Shown piece by piece: positions 1 to 7,762 of a stretch of DNA of 21,784 nt; position 1 is the first letter of the stretch; the number at the start of each line of letters is the position of its first letter. The DNA is taken from contig DNND01000029.1 of NCBI GenBank assembly GCA_003488005.1, positions 1-21,784 on the forward strand, given 5' to 3'. The stretch is from Blastocatellia bacterium. Its GTDB lineage: Bacteria; Acidobacteriota; Blastocatellia; Pyrinomonadales; Pyrinomonadaceae. The notes under the pieces are model-generated. The model ran no database searches. It was not told the origin of the DNA and saw only the letters and a list, made by a program, of their open reading frames with translations. Position numbers and translations under genes: made by a program.

Positions 1-40
1 CATTGCCACTGCGAGGCCTTTAATTCAGACTGAATCAGCG
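1..40 (-). repeat. Truncated copy of the 10.4-kb dispersed repeat at the window edge
   Basis: On minus, this stretch reads through a small ATTCAGACTGAAT palindrome, then TTAAAG, then CCTCGCAGTGGCAATG. The last 16 bases are identical to 10424-10439. With one inserted G, 22 of 23 bases match 10418-10439, and similarity continues weakly beyond. The copy runs off the window edge, so its hairpin core cannot be seen. Confidence 0.6.
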
Positions 41-65
41 CTCCCTCTACCTGCGGTCTTGACAG

Positions 66-1445
66 CTATACATTCACGCAGGTGCCGCGTTTCAGAAACT
101 GCCCATCCCCCGGCTTGCCTTTGTACTCGCCATTTTGAATTACAACCTTGCCGCGCGACAGGACCGTCTCAACCACGCCTTTGATTTTCTTGCCTTCGTA
201 GGTGTTGTAATCGACATTCATGTGGCTGGTCTTGAGGCCGAGTGTCTGTTCCTTTTCCGGATCGAAGATTACGATGTCCGCATCGGAACCAACCGCAATG
301 GTTCCTTTCTTTGGGAACAAGCCAAACATCTTGGCAGCCGCAGTTGAAGTGAGTTCGACAAAGCGGTTCAGACTGATGCGATTCTCAACCACGCCCCCGT
401 TATAAATCAGCGGCACGCGATTCTCAACACCGGGCGCGCCGTTAGGAATCTTGCTGAAGTCGTTCCTGCCTAACTCCTTCTGTTCTTTCATGCAGAAAGG
501 GCAGTGGTCCGTGGAAATGATTTGCAGATCGTCCATCTTCAAACCCTTCCACAATTCTGCCTGGTTAGACTTTTCGCGCAACGGCGGTGTCATCACATAT
601 TTCGCGCCTTCAAAGTCGTCGCCGTAGTCGTCAATCGAAAGGAAGAGATATTGGGGACAGGTTTCGGCAAAAGCGGGAATGCCGCGATCGCGCGCCTGGC
701 GCACTTGATCAAGCGCATCGGCGCAGGAGAGATGAACAATATAAACGGGCGACTCCGCCATTTCGGCAATCGCAATCGCGCGATGCACGCCTTCAGCTTC
801 GGCAAGCGTAGGACGAGTTAACGCATGATACTTCGGCGCGGTATGACCCTTTGCGAGCGCGTGCTTGATGATTTCATTAATGACGATCCCGTTTTCCGCG
901 TGCATGCAGATCAAGCCGCCGCGTTCGCCGGCCGCTGACATCGCGCGAAAGATGGTGGCGTCGTCAACCAGAAACACTCCCGGATAGGCCATGAACATTT
1001 TGAAGCTGGTGATACCTTCGTCCATGGCGGTGTGCAGCTCTTCTATCTGGTTGTCCTCGAGTTCGGTGGTGATCAAATGAAAGCCATAGTCGATAGCGGT
1101 TTTGCCTTCCGCTTTCTTGTGCCAATTGTCGATGCCCTGAATCAACGATTCGCCTTTGTATTGCACGGCAAAGTCGATGATGGTGGTGGTACCGCCGTGC
1201 GCCGCCGCGCGTGTGCCAGTCATAAAATCATCCGACGCCTCAGTGCCGCCGAACGGCAATTCCATGTGCGTGTGCGGATCGATACCACCTGGGATCACAA
1301 GCTTGCCGGAAGCATCGATAACATTGTCGACTTCCATTTCCAGCTTGGCGCCAATGACGGAAACGCGTTCATCTTCGATCAGAATGTCGGCATGGTAGTC
1401 GTCCACCGCAGTAACGATGCGGCCGTTTTTGATTAGGGTTTTCAT
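66..1445 (-). CDS. hydA: Dihydropyrimidinase / D-hydantoinase
   Basis: Cyclic amidohydrolase of the dihydropyrimidinase/hydantoinase family, 459 aa, the usual family length. It opens the ring of dihydrouracil or dihydrothymine (or 5-substituted hydantoins), the second step of reductive pyrimidine breakdown, in the cytoplasm. The binuclear metal site is complete: His58 and His60 (DPHTH), the lysine that is carboxylated, Lys149 (SFKMFMAY), His182 (MHAEN), His238 (IVHLS) and Asp313 (STDHCPF). The start MKTLIKNGRI matches the family N-terminus; no good Shine-Dalgarno site precedes it. Dihydropyrimidine dehydrogenase and beta-ureidopropionase genes are not visible, so the pathway is not shown by context. 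Substrate choice between dihydropyrimidine and hydantoin cannot be read from sequence. It lies downstream of the S9 peptidase on the same strand, but a terminator-like hairpin (1465-1505) separates them. Confidence 0.93.
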   Translation of the reverse strand: MKTLIKNGRIVTAVDDYHADILIEDERVSVIGAKLEMEVDNVIDASGKLVIPGGIDPHTHMELPFGGTEASDDFMTGTRAAAHGGTTTIIDFAVQYKGESLIQGIDNWHKKAEGKTAIDYGFHLITTELEDNQIEELHTAMDEGITSFKMFMAYPGVFLVDDATIFRAMSAAGERGGLICMHAENGIVINEIIKHALAKGHTAPKYHALTRPTLAEAEGVHRAIAIAEMAESPVYIVHLSCADALDQVRQARDRGIPAFAETCPQYLFLSIDDYGDDFEGAKYVMTPPLREKSNQAELWKGLKMDDLQIISTDHCPFCMKEQKELGRNDFSKIPNGAPGVENRVPLIYNGGVVENRISLNRFVELTSTAAAKMFGLFPKKGTIAVGSDADIVIFDPEKEQTLGLKTSHMNVDYNTYEGKKIKGVVETVLSRGKVVIQNGEYKGKPGDGQFLKRGTCVNV

Positions 1446-1464
1446 AAGAGTGCAAAGGTAAAAG

Positions 1465-1505
1465 AAAAGGGCGGGTAATTCAAATTGAATCAGCCGCCCT
1501 TTTTT
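1465..1505 (-). terminator. Probable bidirectional intrinsic terminator between S9 peptidase and hydA
   Basis: A 10-bp perfect stem pairs AAAAGGGCGG (1465-1474) with CCGCCCTTTT (1494-1503), with an A/T-rich loop. The loop contains its own short palindrome, ATTCAAATTGAAT (1478-1490). On plus the stem runs into six T; on minus it is followed by CTTTT. Since the S9 peptidase ends at 1528 on minus, the natural role is to end its transcript 25-60 nt after the stop codon. hydA would then need its own promoter within the about 80-bp gap, and none was identified with confidence. Confidence 0.7.
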
Positions 1506-1527
1506 ATTTGCGAGTGGAGGTTGCTTT

Positions 1528-4233
1528 CTATTCCGCCAATTCGGTAGTCAAAAGTGCGCCGCCCAAACTTGGTATGGTTGCGACGATCTTGACGACCTTG
1601 TGCGTGTCTTTCGTTATCCAGACCGTTTGCTTGTCTGCATCGTTGTCAGCCGCGACCACTTCAACTTTGTAAGCCTCAAACGTGCCCGCCGGAACCGTCA
1701 CCGATTCCGACCCCACCGTCCTTAACTGCTTCATCTGAACTTTCTGCGTTTGAATACTAAAGTTGCGTAGCGTTGTCGCGTACCCTTCAGCAAGCGGTAA
1801 CCGGCCGATCACTTCAAACGCGCCCGCGCCGTCGCCGACAATGAAACCGCCAACATCGACGGCCACCGGGCGCGCCGTACCATTGATTGTCATCGTGCCG
1901 GTGGCTTTGTTGTCCTTGAAATCGATCTCGACAACCGTTGGTCCCTGATTGATCGAGCGATGCAGAAGCGTCAACGTGCCTTTCTGAATGGTCGACACAT
2001 CAAGGATCTTGCCTTGCGGCGTATCCGTTGTTTCAGTGACCAGCCAGTTCGCTCCCGCATCTTTGATTTCAGTCTTTCGCGTTAGCGGAATCGTTTGGCC
2101 TCCGATGGCAATCGTTGCTTTGTAATTGAACGTGCCTGCCTCCAGGTCGCTGGCGGGCTTGGCCTCGGCAGTCGCTGCAATTTTCTTCGGCAGTGATACC
2201 GTTTTCACATCGACTGAAATTTCTTTCAATCGCTGGGTTACTTCCGGCGTCATGCTTTCCTGATAGCGTCCACCGAGATATTTCGCCAGAAACTTTTCGG
2301 CGCTCGCAAACATCGCCATGTTGTTGACCGGCCGCGCAAAGCCGTGCCCTTCGTCAGGTGCGACCAAATACTCAACCGGAAAACCACGATCGCGAAGTGC
2401 AATCACGATTTGATCTGCCTCGCGCTTGTTGACGCGCGGATCGTTAGCGCCCTGGACTACCAGCAAAGGCGTTTTGATCCTGGTTGCATGGTTAAGTGGC
2501 GATTGCCGTTCCATTTGTGTTCTGCCTTCAGGCGTTGCCGGATCGCCCATGCGCGCGTAGAAGAGTTTGCGAATGGGTTCCCAGTACGGTGGGATCGTTT
2601 CGAGAAGGGTTATCAGATTTGAAGGTCCAACAATGTCAACGGCTGCGGCGTACAGGTCCGGCGTAAAGGTCACGCCCGCCAAAGTGGCATAACCGCCATA
2701 CGAGCCACCCATGATGCCGACGCGTTTCGGGTCCGCGATGCCCTGTGCGATCAAATATTTCACGCCCCAGGTTAAGTCGTCCTGCATCTTGTCGCCCCAT
2801 TGCTTGTTGCCGGCATCGAGAAATTTCTTTCCATAGCCGGTTGAGGCGCGGAAGTTCGGCTCCAAAACCGCATAACCACGGTTTGCCAGAAATTGCGCAA
2901 GGCCGTTGTAGCCCCACGAGTCGCGGCCCCATGGTCCACCGTGCGGAAGAATAATGGCCGGCAAGCTTTTCGCCGGCGCTGTCATTTTGGGCAACGTCAG
3001 GTAAGCCGGAATCTCTAAACCATCGGAAGACTTGTAACGAACCGCAGTCATCGGCGCCAGGTAATCGCGGTTCAGCTTTTCGCGAATGCGATATTGCAAC
3101 GTAAGTTTTTTCGTTTGACGATCGAAGAGATAACGTTCGCCAGGTTCAGTGTCGCTGCTGGCTACGATCAACCAGAGCCGTTCGTCTTTGGTGCCGGAGA
3201 CAAAATCAATCTCGCGACCAGGCAATTTTTGCTTCAACAGCTTGTAATCTGCTTCAAAGCCTTTGTCTTTCCAGTAGATGCGTTCACGGTCGTCATCATA
3301 AGAAGTAGCAACGAGTTCATCGCTAACGTCCGAGAACGAAGGATTGCCAAAATCAACCCGATTCAGCGGATCCGATTCAACCAGCTCTTCCTTGCCGGTT
3401 GCCGGATCAAATAGTTCCAGCCGGGTAAGGTCGACGTCGCCTTTGTTTGTGATGAAGTAAACGCGCTTGCCGTCCTTGTGATAACGAATCGGCCCGCAAC
3501 TCTCAAAAACATTGCACGAATAAACTTTGGTGAAACCACTATCATCGACGCGCAGCACTTCGGTGTCGCCATTGTCGGCAGCGCGCGTAGCCATACGCAG
3601 TTGATCTTTTAGATCGAAAACCCAGCCGGTGATGCGCTCGCTGTTCTTCCTCACTAAAGTTTTTTCGCCGGTGGAGATTTTTATCTTGTAGAGATCGTGC
3701 CAGGCGGCATCGCGATCGTTGAGTCCAACATAAATCGCATCGGGTTCAGTGCGCGGCACGGCGTAGATGGCAGCACGCACGCCCTTTACATCCGTTAGGT
3801 TGCGCGCCGCCGGCACGTCCTGACCAGCCGCCGGAGTGTCTGCCGGGTTCACCGCATAGACGAGATAGTTTTCGTCGCCGGCTTTGTCCTGCGAGAAAAG
3901 AATGTACTTGCCGTCGCGGCTCCAGAAGTATTGAGACACGGGACGGGCCTTGTCGGCGGTAAGTGGTTTAGCAGCGTCGAATGGCTCATCCGTGCGCTTG
4001 ACCCAGATGTTTCGCGTGCCTTTGAAAGGCTTGATGAAGGCAATAAACTTGCCGTCAGGCGAAATCTGCGCGCCCGAAATCTCGGGGTCGCCAAAAAACA
4101 ATTCGCGATCAATCAGCGGCGGGTAAGGGTTCGCCTGCCCTAACGCTGGACGCAGCGAAGCGGCGACAAATAAGCCGCAAATCAGAGCAAACATGAAAAC
4201 GAACGGGCGTCGGTGGAAACTCAGAAATGTCAT
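1528..4233 (-). CDS. Secreted S9 family (prolyl oligopeptidase) peptidase with C-terminal DUF3108-like extension
   Basis: Serine peptidase of family S9, probably acting on peptides outside the cytoplasm. Residues 1-33 are a signal peptide (basic start, hydrophobic FVFMFALICGLFVAA, cleavage near LGQA). Residues about 40-390 have the repeated WSRDGKYILF-like strands of a beta-propeller. Residues about 395-655 are the alpha/beta hydrolase: oxyanion region HGGPWG at 431, nucleophile Ser511 in GGSYGGY, Asp598 in GANDPRV, His630 in DEGHGF. Most S9 enzymes end near here. This one continues about 240 residues, ending in a beta-rich region with VPAGTFEAYKVEV and a WITKDTHKVVK segment, which resembles the C-terminal half of DUF3108 domains. 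A GAGAGG Shine-Dalgarno lies about 5 nt before the ATG. It is the middle of three minus-strand genes, separated from its neighbours by hairpin or repeat DNA. Confidence 0.92.
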   Translation of the reverse strand: MTFLSFHRRPFVFMFALICGLFVAASLRPALGQANPYPPLIDRELFFGDPEISGAQISPDGKFIAFIKPFKGTRNIWVKRTDEPFDAAKPLTADKARPVSQYFWSRDGKYILFSQDKAGDENYLVYAVNPADTPAAGQDVPAARNLTDVKGVRAAIYAVPRTEPDAIYVGLNDRDAAWHDLYKIKISTGEKTLVRKNSERITGWVFDLKDQLRMATRAADNGDTEVLRVDDSGFTKVYSCNVFESCGPIRYHKDGKRVYFITNKGDVDLTRLELFDPATGKEELVESDPLNRVDFGNPSFSDVSDELVATSYDDDRERIYWKDKGFEADYKLLKQKLPGREIDFVSGTKDERLWLIVASSDTEPGERYLFDRQTKKLTLQYRIREKLNRDYLAPMTAVRYKSSDGLEIPAYLTLPKMTAPAKSLPAIILPHGGPWGRDSWGYNGLAQFLANRGYAVLEPNFRASTGYGKKFLDAGNKQWGDKMQDDLTWGVKYLIAQGIADPKRVGIMGGSYGGYATLAGVTFTPDLYAAAVDIVGPSNLITLLETIPPYWEPIRKLFYARMGDPATPEGRTQMERQSPLNHATRIKTPLLVVQGANDPRVNKREADQIVIALRDRGFPVEYLVAPDEGHGFARPVNNMAMFASAEKFLAKYLGGRYQESMTPEVTQRLKEISVDVKTVSLPKKIAATAEAKPASDLEAGTFNYKATIAIGGQTIPLTRKTEIKDAGANWLVTETTDTPQGKILDVSTIQKGTLTLLHRSINQGPTVVEIDFKDNKATGTMTINGTARPVAVDVGGFIVGDGAGAFEVIGRLPLAEGYATTLRNFSIQTQKVQMKQLRTVGSESVTVPAGTFEAYKVEVVAADNDADKQTVWITKDTHKVVKIVATIPSLGGALLTTELAE

Positions 4234-4573
4234 AAAACCTCTCTCATTTGGATTTGAACGGATTGGGAGTCAAGCAGCAAAAAGATTGTTACGTGGATGC
4301 GAGCCTTAGTGTTTCAGAGAAATACCGGCAAGGAATGTGAAGTACGGCGAGGTTCATTTTGAATCACAGGTCCGAAGGACCGACAATTAGTAGCCCGTCC
4401 GTAAGGGCGGGGTATGTGCGAAAAATAGAGCCGAGCGCGGAAGGTGCGCCATATTTTCTGCCGGCCCTTCGGGCCTTAAAGCCATCAAGGATCGTTTCCC
4501 CGCCCTCACGGAACGGGGCTACTAACTGGCAGTCCTTCGGACCTTAAATCATCTTCATATTCAAACTGAACAA
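4234..4573. other. Noncoding gap holding a palindrome-rich element
   Basis: This 340-base stretch lies between the aldehyde dehydrogenase (upstream) and the S9 peptidase (downstream), both on minus. Bases 4234-4367 should hold the peptidase promoter and leader, but no convincing -35/-10 pair was found. Bases 4368-4544 are a nested inverted-repeat element, listed separately. A short open frame crossing the element on plus (4359-4547) follows the repeats and is not a credible gene. Confidence 0.7.
4368..4544. repeat. Nested inverted-repeat element (MITE- or REP-like), 177 bp
   Basis: The outer ends are perfect 13-bp inverted copies, AGGTCCGAAGGAC (4368-4380) and GTCCTTCGGACCT (4532-4544). Each end is also a small hairpin with a 3-nt loop. 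Inside are a second, longer pair of arms, 4388-4412 and 4498-4524, both reading from TAGTAGCCC to AGGGCGGGG with a 2-nt length difference. A third small palindrome, GGCCCTTCGGGCC, lies at 4463-4475. No coding capacity and no transposase are present. It could be a non-autonomous mobile element, a REP-type repeat or a structured RNA. Confidence 0.75.
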
Positions 4574-6079
4574 TCAATACAAATTTCCTTCACGCTTGCG
4601 GCCGGTGTAATCCACGTAAACAACTTTGAGTTCGGTGTAGAAATCGAGCGCAGTGGATCCCTGTTCGCGATCGCCGATGCCGGTGCCTTTGATTCCGCCA
4701 AACGGAATGTGCGCCTCGCCGCCGGTGGTTGGCGAGTTGATGTGCGTCATGCCGGTTTCAATCTCGTCGACAAAACGAAAGATGCGGTCCGCATCGTTGC
4801 TAAAAATGGAAGAGGACAAGCCGTACTCGGTGTCATTCGCAACTTGCATTGCTTCTTCGAAATTCTTCACGCGCAGGACTGATAGCACGGGGCCAAAAAT
4901 TTCTTCGCGGGCGACGCGCATGTCGGGCGTTACGTGATCGAAAACCGTCGGGTTTACAAAAAAGCCTTTGTCCAGGCCGTCGCCGGTGGCCCGCGAGCCG
5001 CCGCAGACGAGGGTGGCGCCATCCTCACGGCCAATGTCGATGTACTGCAGCACCGTCTTGTACTGACTTTCGTCAACCGTTGGACCCATTTCTGTCTTCG
5101 GATCCATGCCGTCGCCGATTCGCATTGACTGCGCTCGCTTACTGATGCGATTGACGAATTCGTCGGCGATGTCGTTCACCACGACCGCGCGACTGGTGGC
5201 GGTGCAACGTTGTCCAGACGATCCGAACGCGCCTTGAGCCGTTGATTCAACTGCCAAATCCAAATCAGCATCTTCAAGAATCACAACTGGATTCTTGCCG
5301 CCCATTTCACATTGCACTTTGGCGCCGCGACGCGATACTTCTTCGTACAGACGAATGCCAACCTGATTTGAGCCGGTGAAGGAAACCGCTTTGACCGCCG
5401 GGTGATTAATGATTTCGTCGCCAGCTTCCGAGCCTGAACCCAAAACGAGATTCAACACGCCGGGCGGTATGCCGGCTTCAGCAAAAATTTCTACGATGCG
5501 AACGGCTGTCGCCGGCGTTAACGTTGCGGGTTTAAAGACAACTGCATTCCCTGCGACCAGCGCCGGTGCAATCTTCCAAACTGGAATGGCAACCGGAAAA
5601 TTCCAGGGTGTAACGACCGCGACGACACCCAACGGTTGTTTGATCGTGTAGGCGAAATTTGCGGGCAGCTCAGACTGAATCGTCTCACCATTCATGCGTC
5701 GCGACTCGCCGGCGCAAAACTCGGCGACGTTGATCGAACGCTGCAACTCACCGCGCGATTCGGCAATAGTCTTGCCTTCTTCGCGAGTTAGAATTTGCGC
5801 CAGCTCTTCCTTATTGTCCTCGAGTAAACGAGCGGCGCGCGCGACAATCCGTCCCCGCGACGGAGCCGGCGTCGTACGCCAACCGTGAAATGCTTCAGCG
5901 GCTGCCTCAACCGCGGCACGGGCTTCTTCGCGCGTTGCTTGTTTGACCGTGCCGATGATGTCTTCGGTGTTGGCGGGATTAATATTTGCGACGGTCCGTG
6001 ACGATGACGATTCGATCCACTTGCCGTTTATGAAGTTGCGATAGTTATCCATTGCTTTTTGCGTTCTGTTGGTGGACAT
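4574..6079 (-). CDS. NAD(P)-dependent aldehyde dehydrogenase (semialdehyde dehydrogenase type)
   Basis: Aldehyde dehydrogenase superfamily enzyme, 501 aa, oxidising an aldehyde to a carboxylate in the cytoplasm. Key residues are in place: Asn160 (TPWN), Lys183 (VFKPA, cofactor), the GSxxxG-like FTGSNQVG near 235, general base Glu258 (CEMGGKNP) and nucleophile Cys292 (SGQRCTATSR). The overall pattern recalls alpha-ketoglutaric semialdehyde (2,5-dioxovalerate) dehydrogenases of sugar-acid degradation. Succinate-semialdehyde or other semialdehyde substrates remain possible, so no symbol is given. The first ATG is used here; Met10 (MDNYRNFINGKW, start at 6052) fits the family N-terminus equally well, and neither has a clear ribosome binding site. 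The gene is divergent from the acyl-CoA synthetase across 110 bp. Its distance from hydA and the terminator after the peptidase argue against a common operon. Confidence 0.9.
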   Translation of the reverse strand: MSTNRTQKAMDNYRNFINGKWIESSSSRTVANINPANTEDIIGTVKQATREEARAAVEAAAEAFHGWRTTPAPSRGRIVARAARLLEDNKEELAQILTREEGKTIAESRGELQRSINVAEFCAGESRRMNGETIQSELPANFAYTIKQPLGVVAVVTPWNFPVAIPVWKIAPALVAGNAVVFKPATLTPATAVRIVEIFAEAGIPPGVLNLVLGSGSEAGDEIINHPAVKAVSFTGSNQVGIRLYEEVSRRGAKVQCEMGGKNPVVILEDADLDLAVESTAQGAFGSSGQRCTATSRAVVVNDIADEFVNRISKRAQSMRIGDGMDPKTEMGPTVDESQYKTVLQYIDIGREDGATLVCGGSRATGDGLDKGFFVNPTVFDHVTPDMRVAREEIFGPVLSVLRVKNFEEAMQVANDTEYGLSSSIFSNDADRIFRFVDEIETGMTHINSPTTGGEAHIPFGGIKGTGIGDREQGSTALDFYTELKVVYVDYTGRKREGNLY

Positions 6080-6113
6080 GATGATGATGGAGCCCTTTAA
6101 TTGCGCAGCGGTA

Positions 6114-6134
6114 CGAACTCTCTGCCTTAGTTCG
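6114..6134. promoter_or_regulatory. Small dyad in the ALDH / acyl-CoA synthetase divergent region
   Basis: CGAACT (6114-6119) and AGTTCG (6129-6134) form a 6-9-6 inverted repeat between two divergent start codons. This is a usual place for a shared operator. An AT-rich TAATATAAC stretch near 6167-6175 could be a -10 region for the synthetase gene, but no matching -35 was convincing. The dyad is short enough to occur by chance. Confidence 0.25.
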
Positions 6135-6189
6135 CATTAGTTGGCCGGATGACTCTGACAAAACCGTAATATAACATAGGCCTCTAAAC

Positions 6190-7761
6190 ATGACAGCTAC
6201 CACCAATGACCCGAATTTAAGTGACTCGCGGACCGAGCCGCGGAACCTTGGCCAACTCTTGAGTCAGCGCGTGGCCGCGTCGCCGGAAAAGATTTTTCTC
6301 ATTTCCGAAAACGACGGTCGGCGTTTTAGCTATGAACAATTCGAGCAAGCAGTCGGACGCGTTTGCCGCCTATTGCAATCCCACGATGTCGGTAAAGGTG
6401 ACGTGGTCGGTCTGTTATTACCGAACGGGGCGGAATACATTATTGCCTATTACGCCTGCTGGAATCTCGGCGCGCTGGCTGGTCCAATTAATTCGCTTTT
6501 GAAGGAAGATGAGATCTCGTTTGTGTTAAATAATTCCGCAGCGAAAGCGATTCTGATTCATTCAGAGTTTCTGCCTCGGCTCGACAACATCCGCAACGAC
6601 CTGCCGCAACTTAAGTCGGTGATCCTGTTTGACGACGAGGCGCAGGCGACGCAGGATTTTGCGAATTCAACCTCGTTAGATTCAAGTTTGCCCGAAATCA
6701 AACCTGACGACGAGGCAATCATCATCTACACTTCGGGAACTACCGGCAAACCGAAGGGTTGCTTGCTGACGCACGGCAATCTGATCGCCAATGCACGCCA
6801 GATAAGCGAATGGCTGCAGTTCACAAAAGACGATCGCTTGTTAAGCATCATGCCTCTGTTCCACATGAACGCGGTTTCGGTAACAACGATGTCAGCGCTT
6901 TATGCCGGCGGCTCGACCGTAGTTAGTCCCAGGTTTTCAGCGTCGCGCTTCTGGCAAATCATTTCCGACTACGAGATCACGTCGTTCGGATCGGTAGCGA
7001 CGATGCTCTCGATGCTCTTGAGCACCTACCCGGACGGTGTGCCGGCCGGACTGAAAACTGATCAGCTTCGTTTTGCAATGTGCGGCTCGGCACCCGTGCC
7101 GGCGGAAGTGATGCAGCGTTTCGAAGAGACGTTTAACTGCCTGGTCATCGAGGGCTATGGCCTGTCCGAGTCAACTTGCCGCTCGACTTTTAACCCGCCG
7201 GACGCGCGGCGCCGGGCGGGTTCCTGCGGCATTCCAATTGGAAACGAGATGCGCGTGGTTGACGAGGAAGATAACGAAATGCTCGATGGCGAACTCGGCG
7301 AAATCGTCATGCGCGGAGAGAATATTTTGAAAGGCTACTACCGAAACGAAGTAGCAACGGCCGCAGCGTTTCGTAACGGCTGGTTTCACACCGGCGACAT
7401 TGGCTATCGCGATCAGGACGGGTTTTTCTACATTGTCGATCGCAAAAGCGACATGATCATTCGTGGCGGCGAGAACATTTATCCGCGCGAGATCGACGAG
7501 GTCCTTTACCAACATCCGGCCGTGGCGGCGGCGGCAACGATTGGCGTGCCGGACCCGCTTTACGGAGAAGATGTCGCGGCGTTCGTGGTGTTTAAGGAGG
7601 GCAAGTTGGCTAGTGAAGAAGAGTTAATTGCCTACTGTCGCGAACGTTTGGCCGATTACAAGAGCCCGAAGACGATTCGGATCGTGGAGAGCATCCCCAA
7701 AGGACCAACTGGAAAGCTTCTCAAACGCGAGCTGGCGAAACAGTTTCAGACGTCCAAATGA
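6190..7761 (+). CDS. AMP-dependent acyl-CoA synthetase (fatty acid or aromatic acid CoA ligase class)
   Basis: Adenylate-forming enzyme of the ANL superfamily, 523 aa, which activates a carboxylic acid with ATP and then loads it on CoA. Motifs in order: the phosphate-binding loop YTSGTTGKPKG (180-190), the substrate/AMP region EGYGLSEST, HTGDIGYRDQDGFFYIVDRKSDMI (hinge and adenine site, quoted only as a region), GGENIYPREIDEV, and the C-terminal catalytic Lys509 in GPTGK. There is no signal peptide. The substrate is not readable from the motifs; medium- or long-chain acyl and aryl acids are all possible. The ATG at 6190 has no clear Shine-Dalgarno, but the next residues fit the usual variable N-terminus. 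It is divergent from the aldehyde dehydrogenase. Its stop codon lies one base from that of the convergent iron permease. Confidence 0.92.
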   Translation: MTATTNDPNLSDSRTEPRNLGQLLSQRVAASPEKIFLISENDGRRFSYEQFEQAVGRVCRLLQSHDVGKGDVVGLLLPNGAEYIIAYYACWNLGALAGPINSLLKEDEISFVLNNSAAKAILIHSEFLPRLDNIRNDLPQLKSVILFDDEAQATQDFANSTSLDSSLPEIKPDDEAIIIYTSGTTGKPKGCLLTHGNLIANARQISEWLQFTKDDRLLSIMPLFHMNAVSVTTMSALYAGGSTVVSPRFSASRFWQIISDYEITSFGSVATMLSMLLSTYPDGVPAGLKTDQLRFAMCGSAPVPAEVMQRFEETFNCLVIEGYGLSESTCRSTFNPPDARRRAGSCGIPIGNEMRVVDEEDNEMLDGELGEIVMRGENILKGYYRNEVATAAAFRNGWFHTGDIGYRDQDGFFYIVDRKSDMIIRGGENIYPREIDEVLYQHPAVAAAATIGVPDPLYGEDVAAFVVFKEGKLASEEELIAYCRERLADYKSPKTIRIVESIPKGPTGKLLKRELAKQFQTSK

Positions 7762-7762
7762 T

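Noticed and set aside
593..821. Open frames on both strands inside hydA, and similar frames inside the S9, DUF3108, pyrC and TPR genes
   Set aside because: They overlap genes with complete catalytic or domain signatures, and their translations show no family features.
66..6079. One catabolic operon of dihydropyrimidinase, peptidase and aldehyde dehydrogenase for pyrimidine breakdown
   Set aside because: A terminator-like hairpin and a 340-bp repeat-bearing gap separate the genes, the peptidase is unrelated, and the dehydrogenase looks more like a ketoglutarate-semialdehyde type than a malonate-semialdehyde type.
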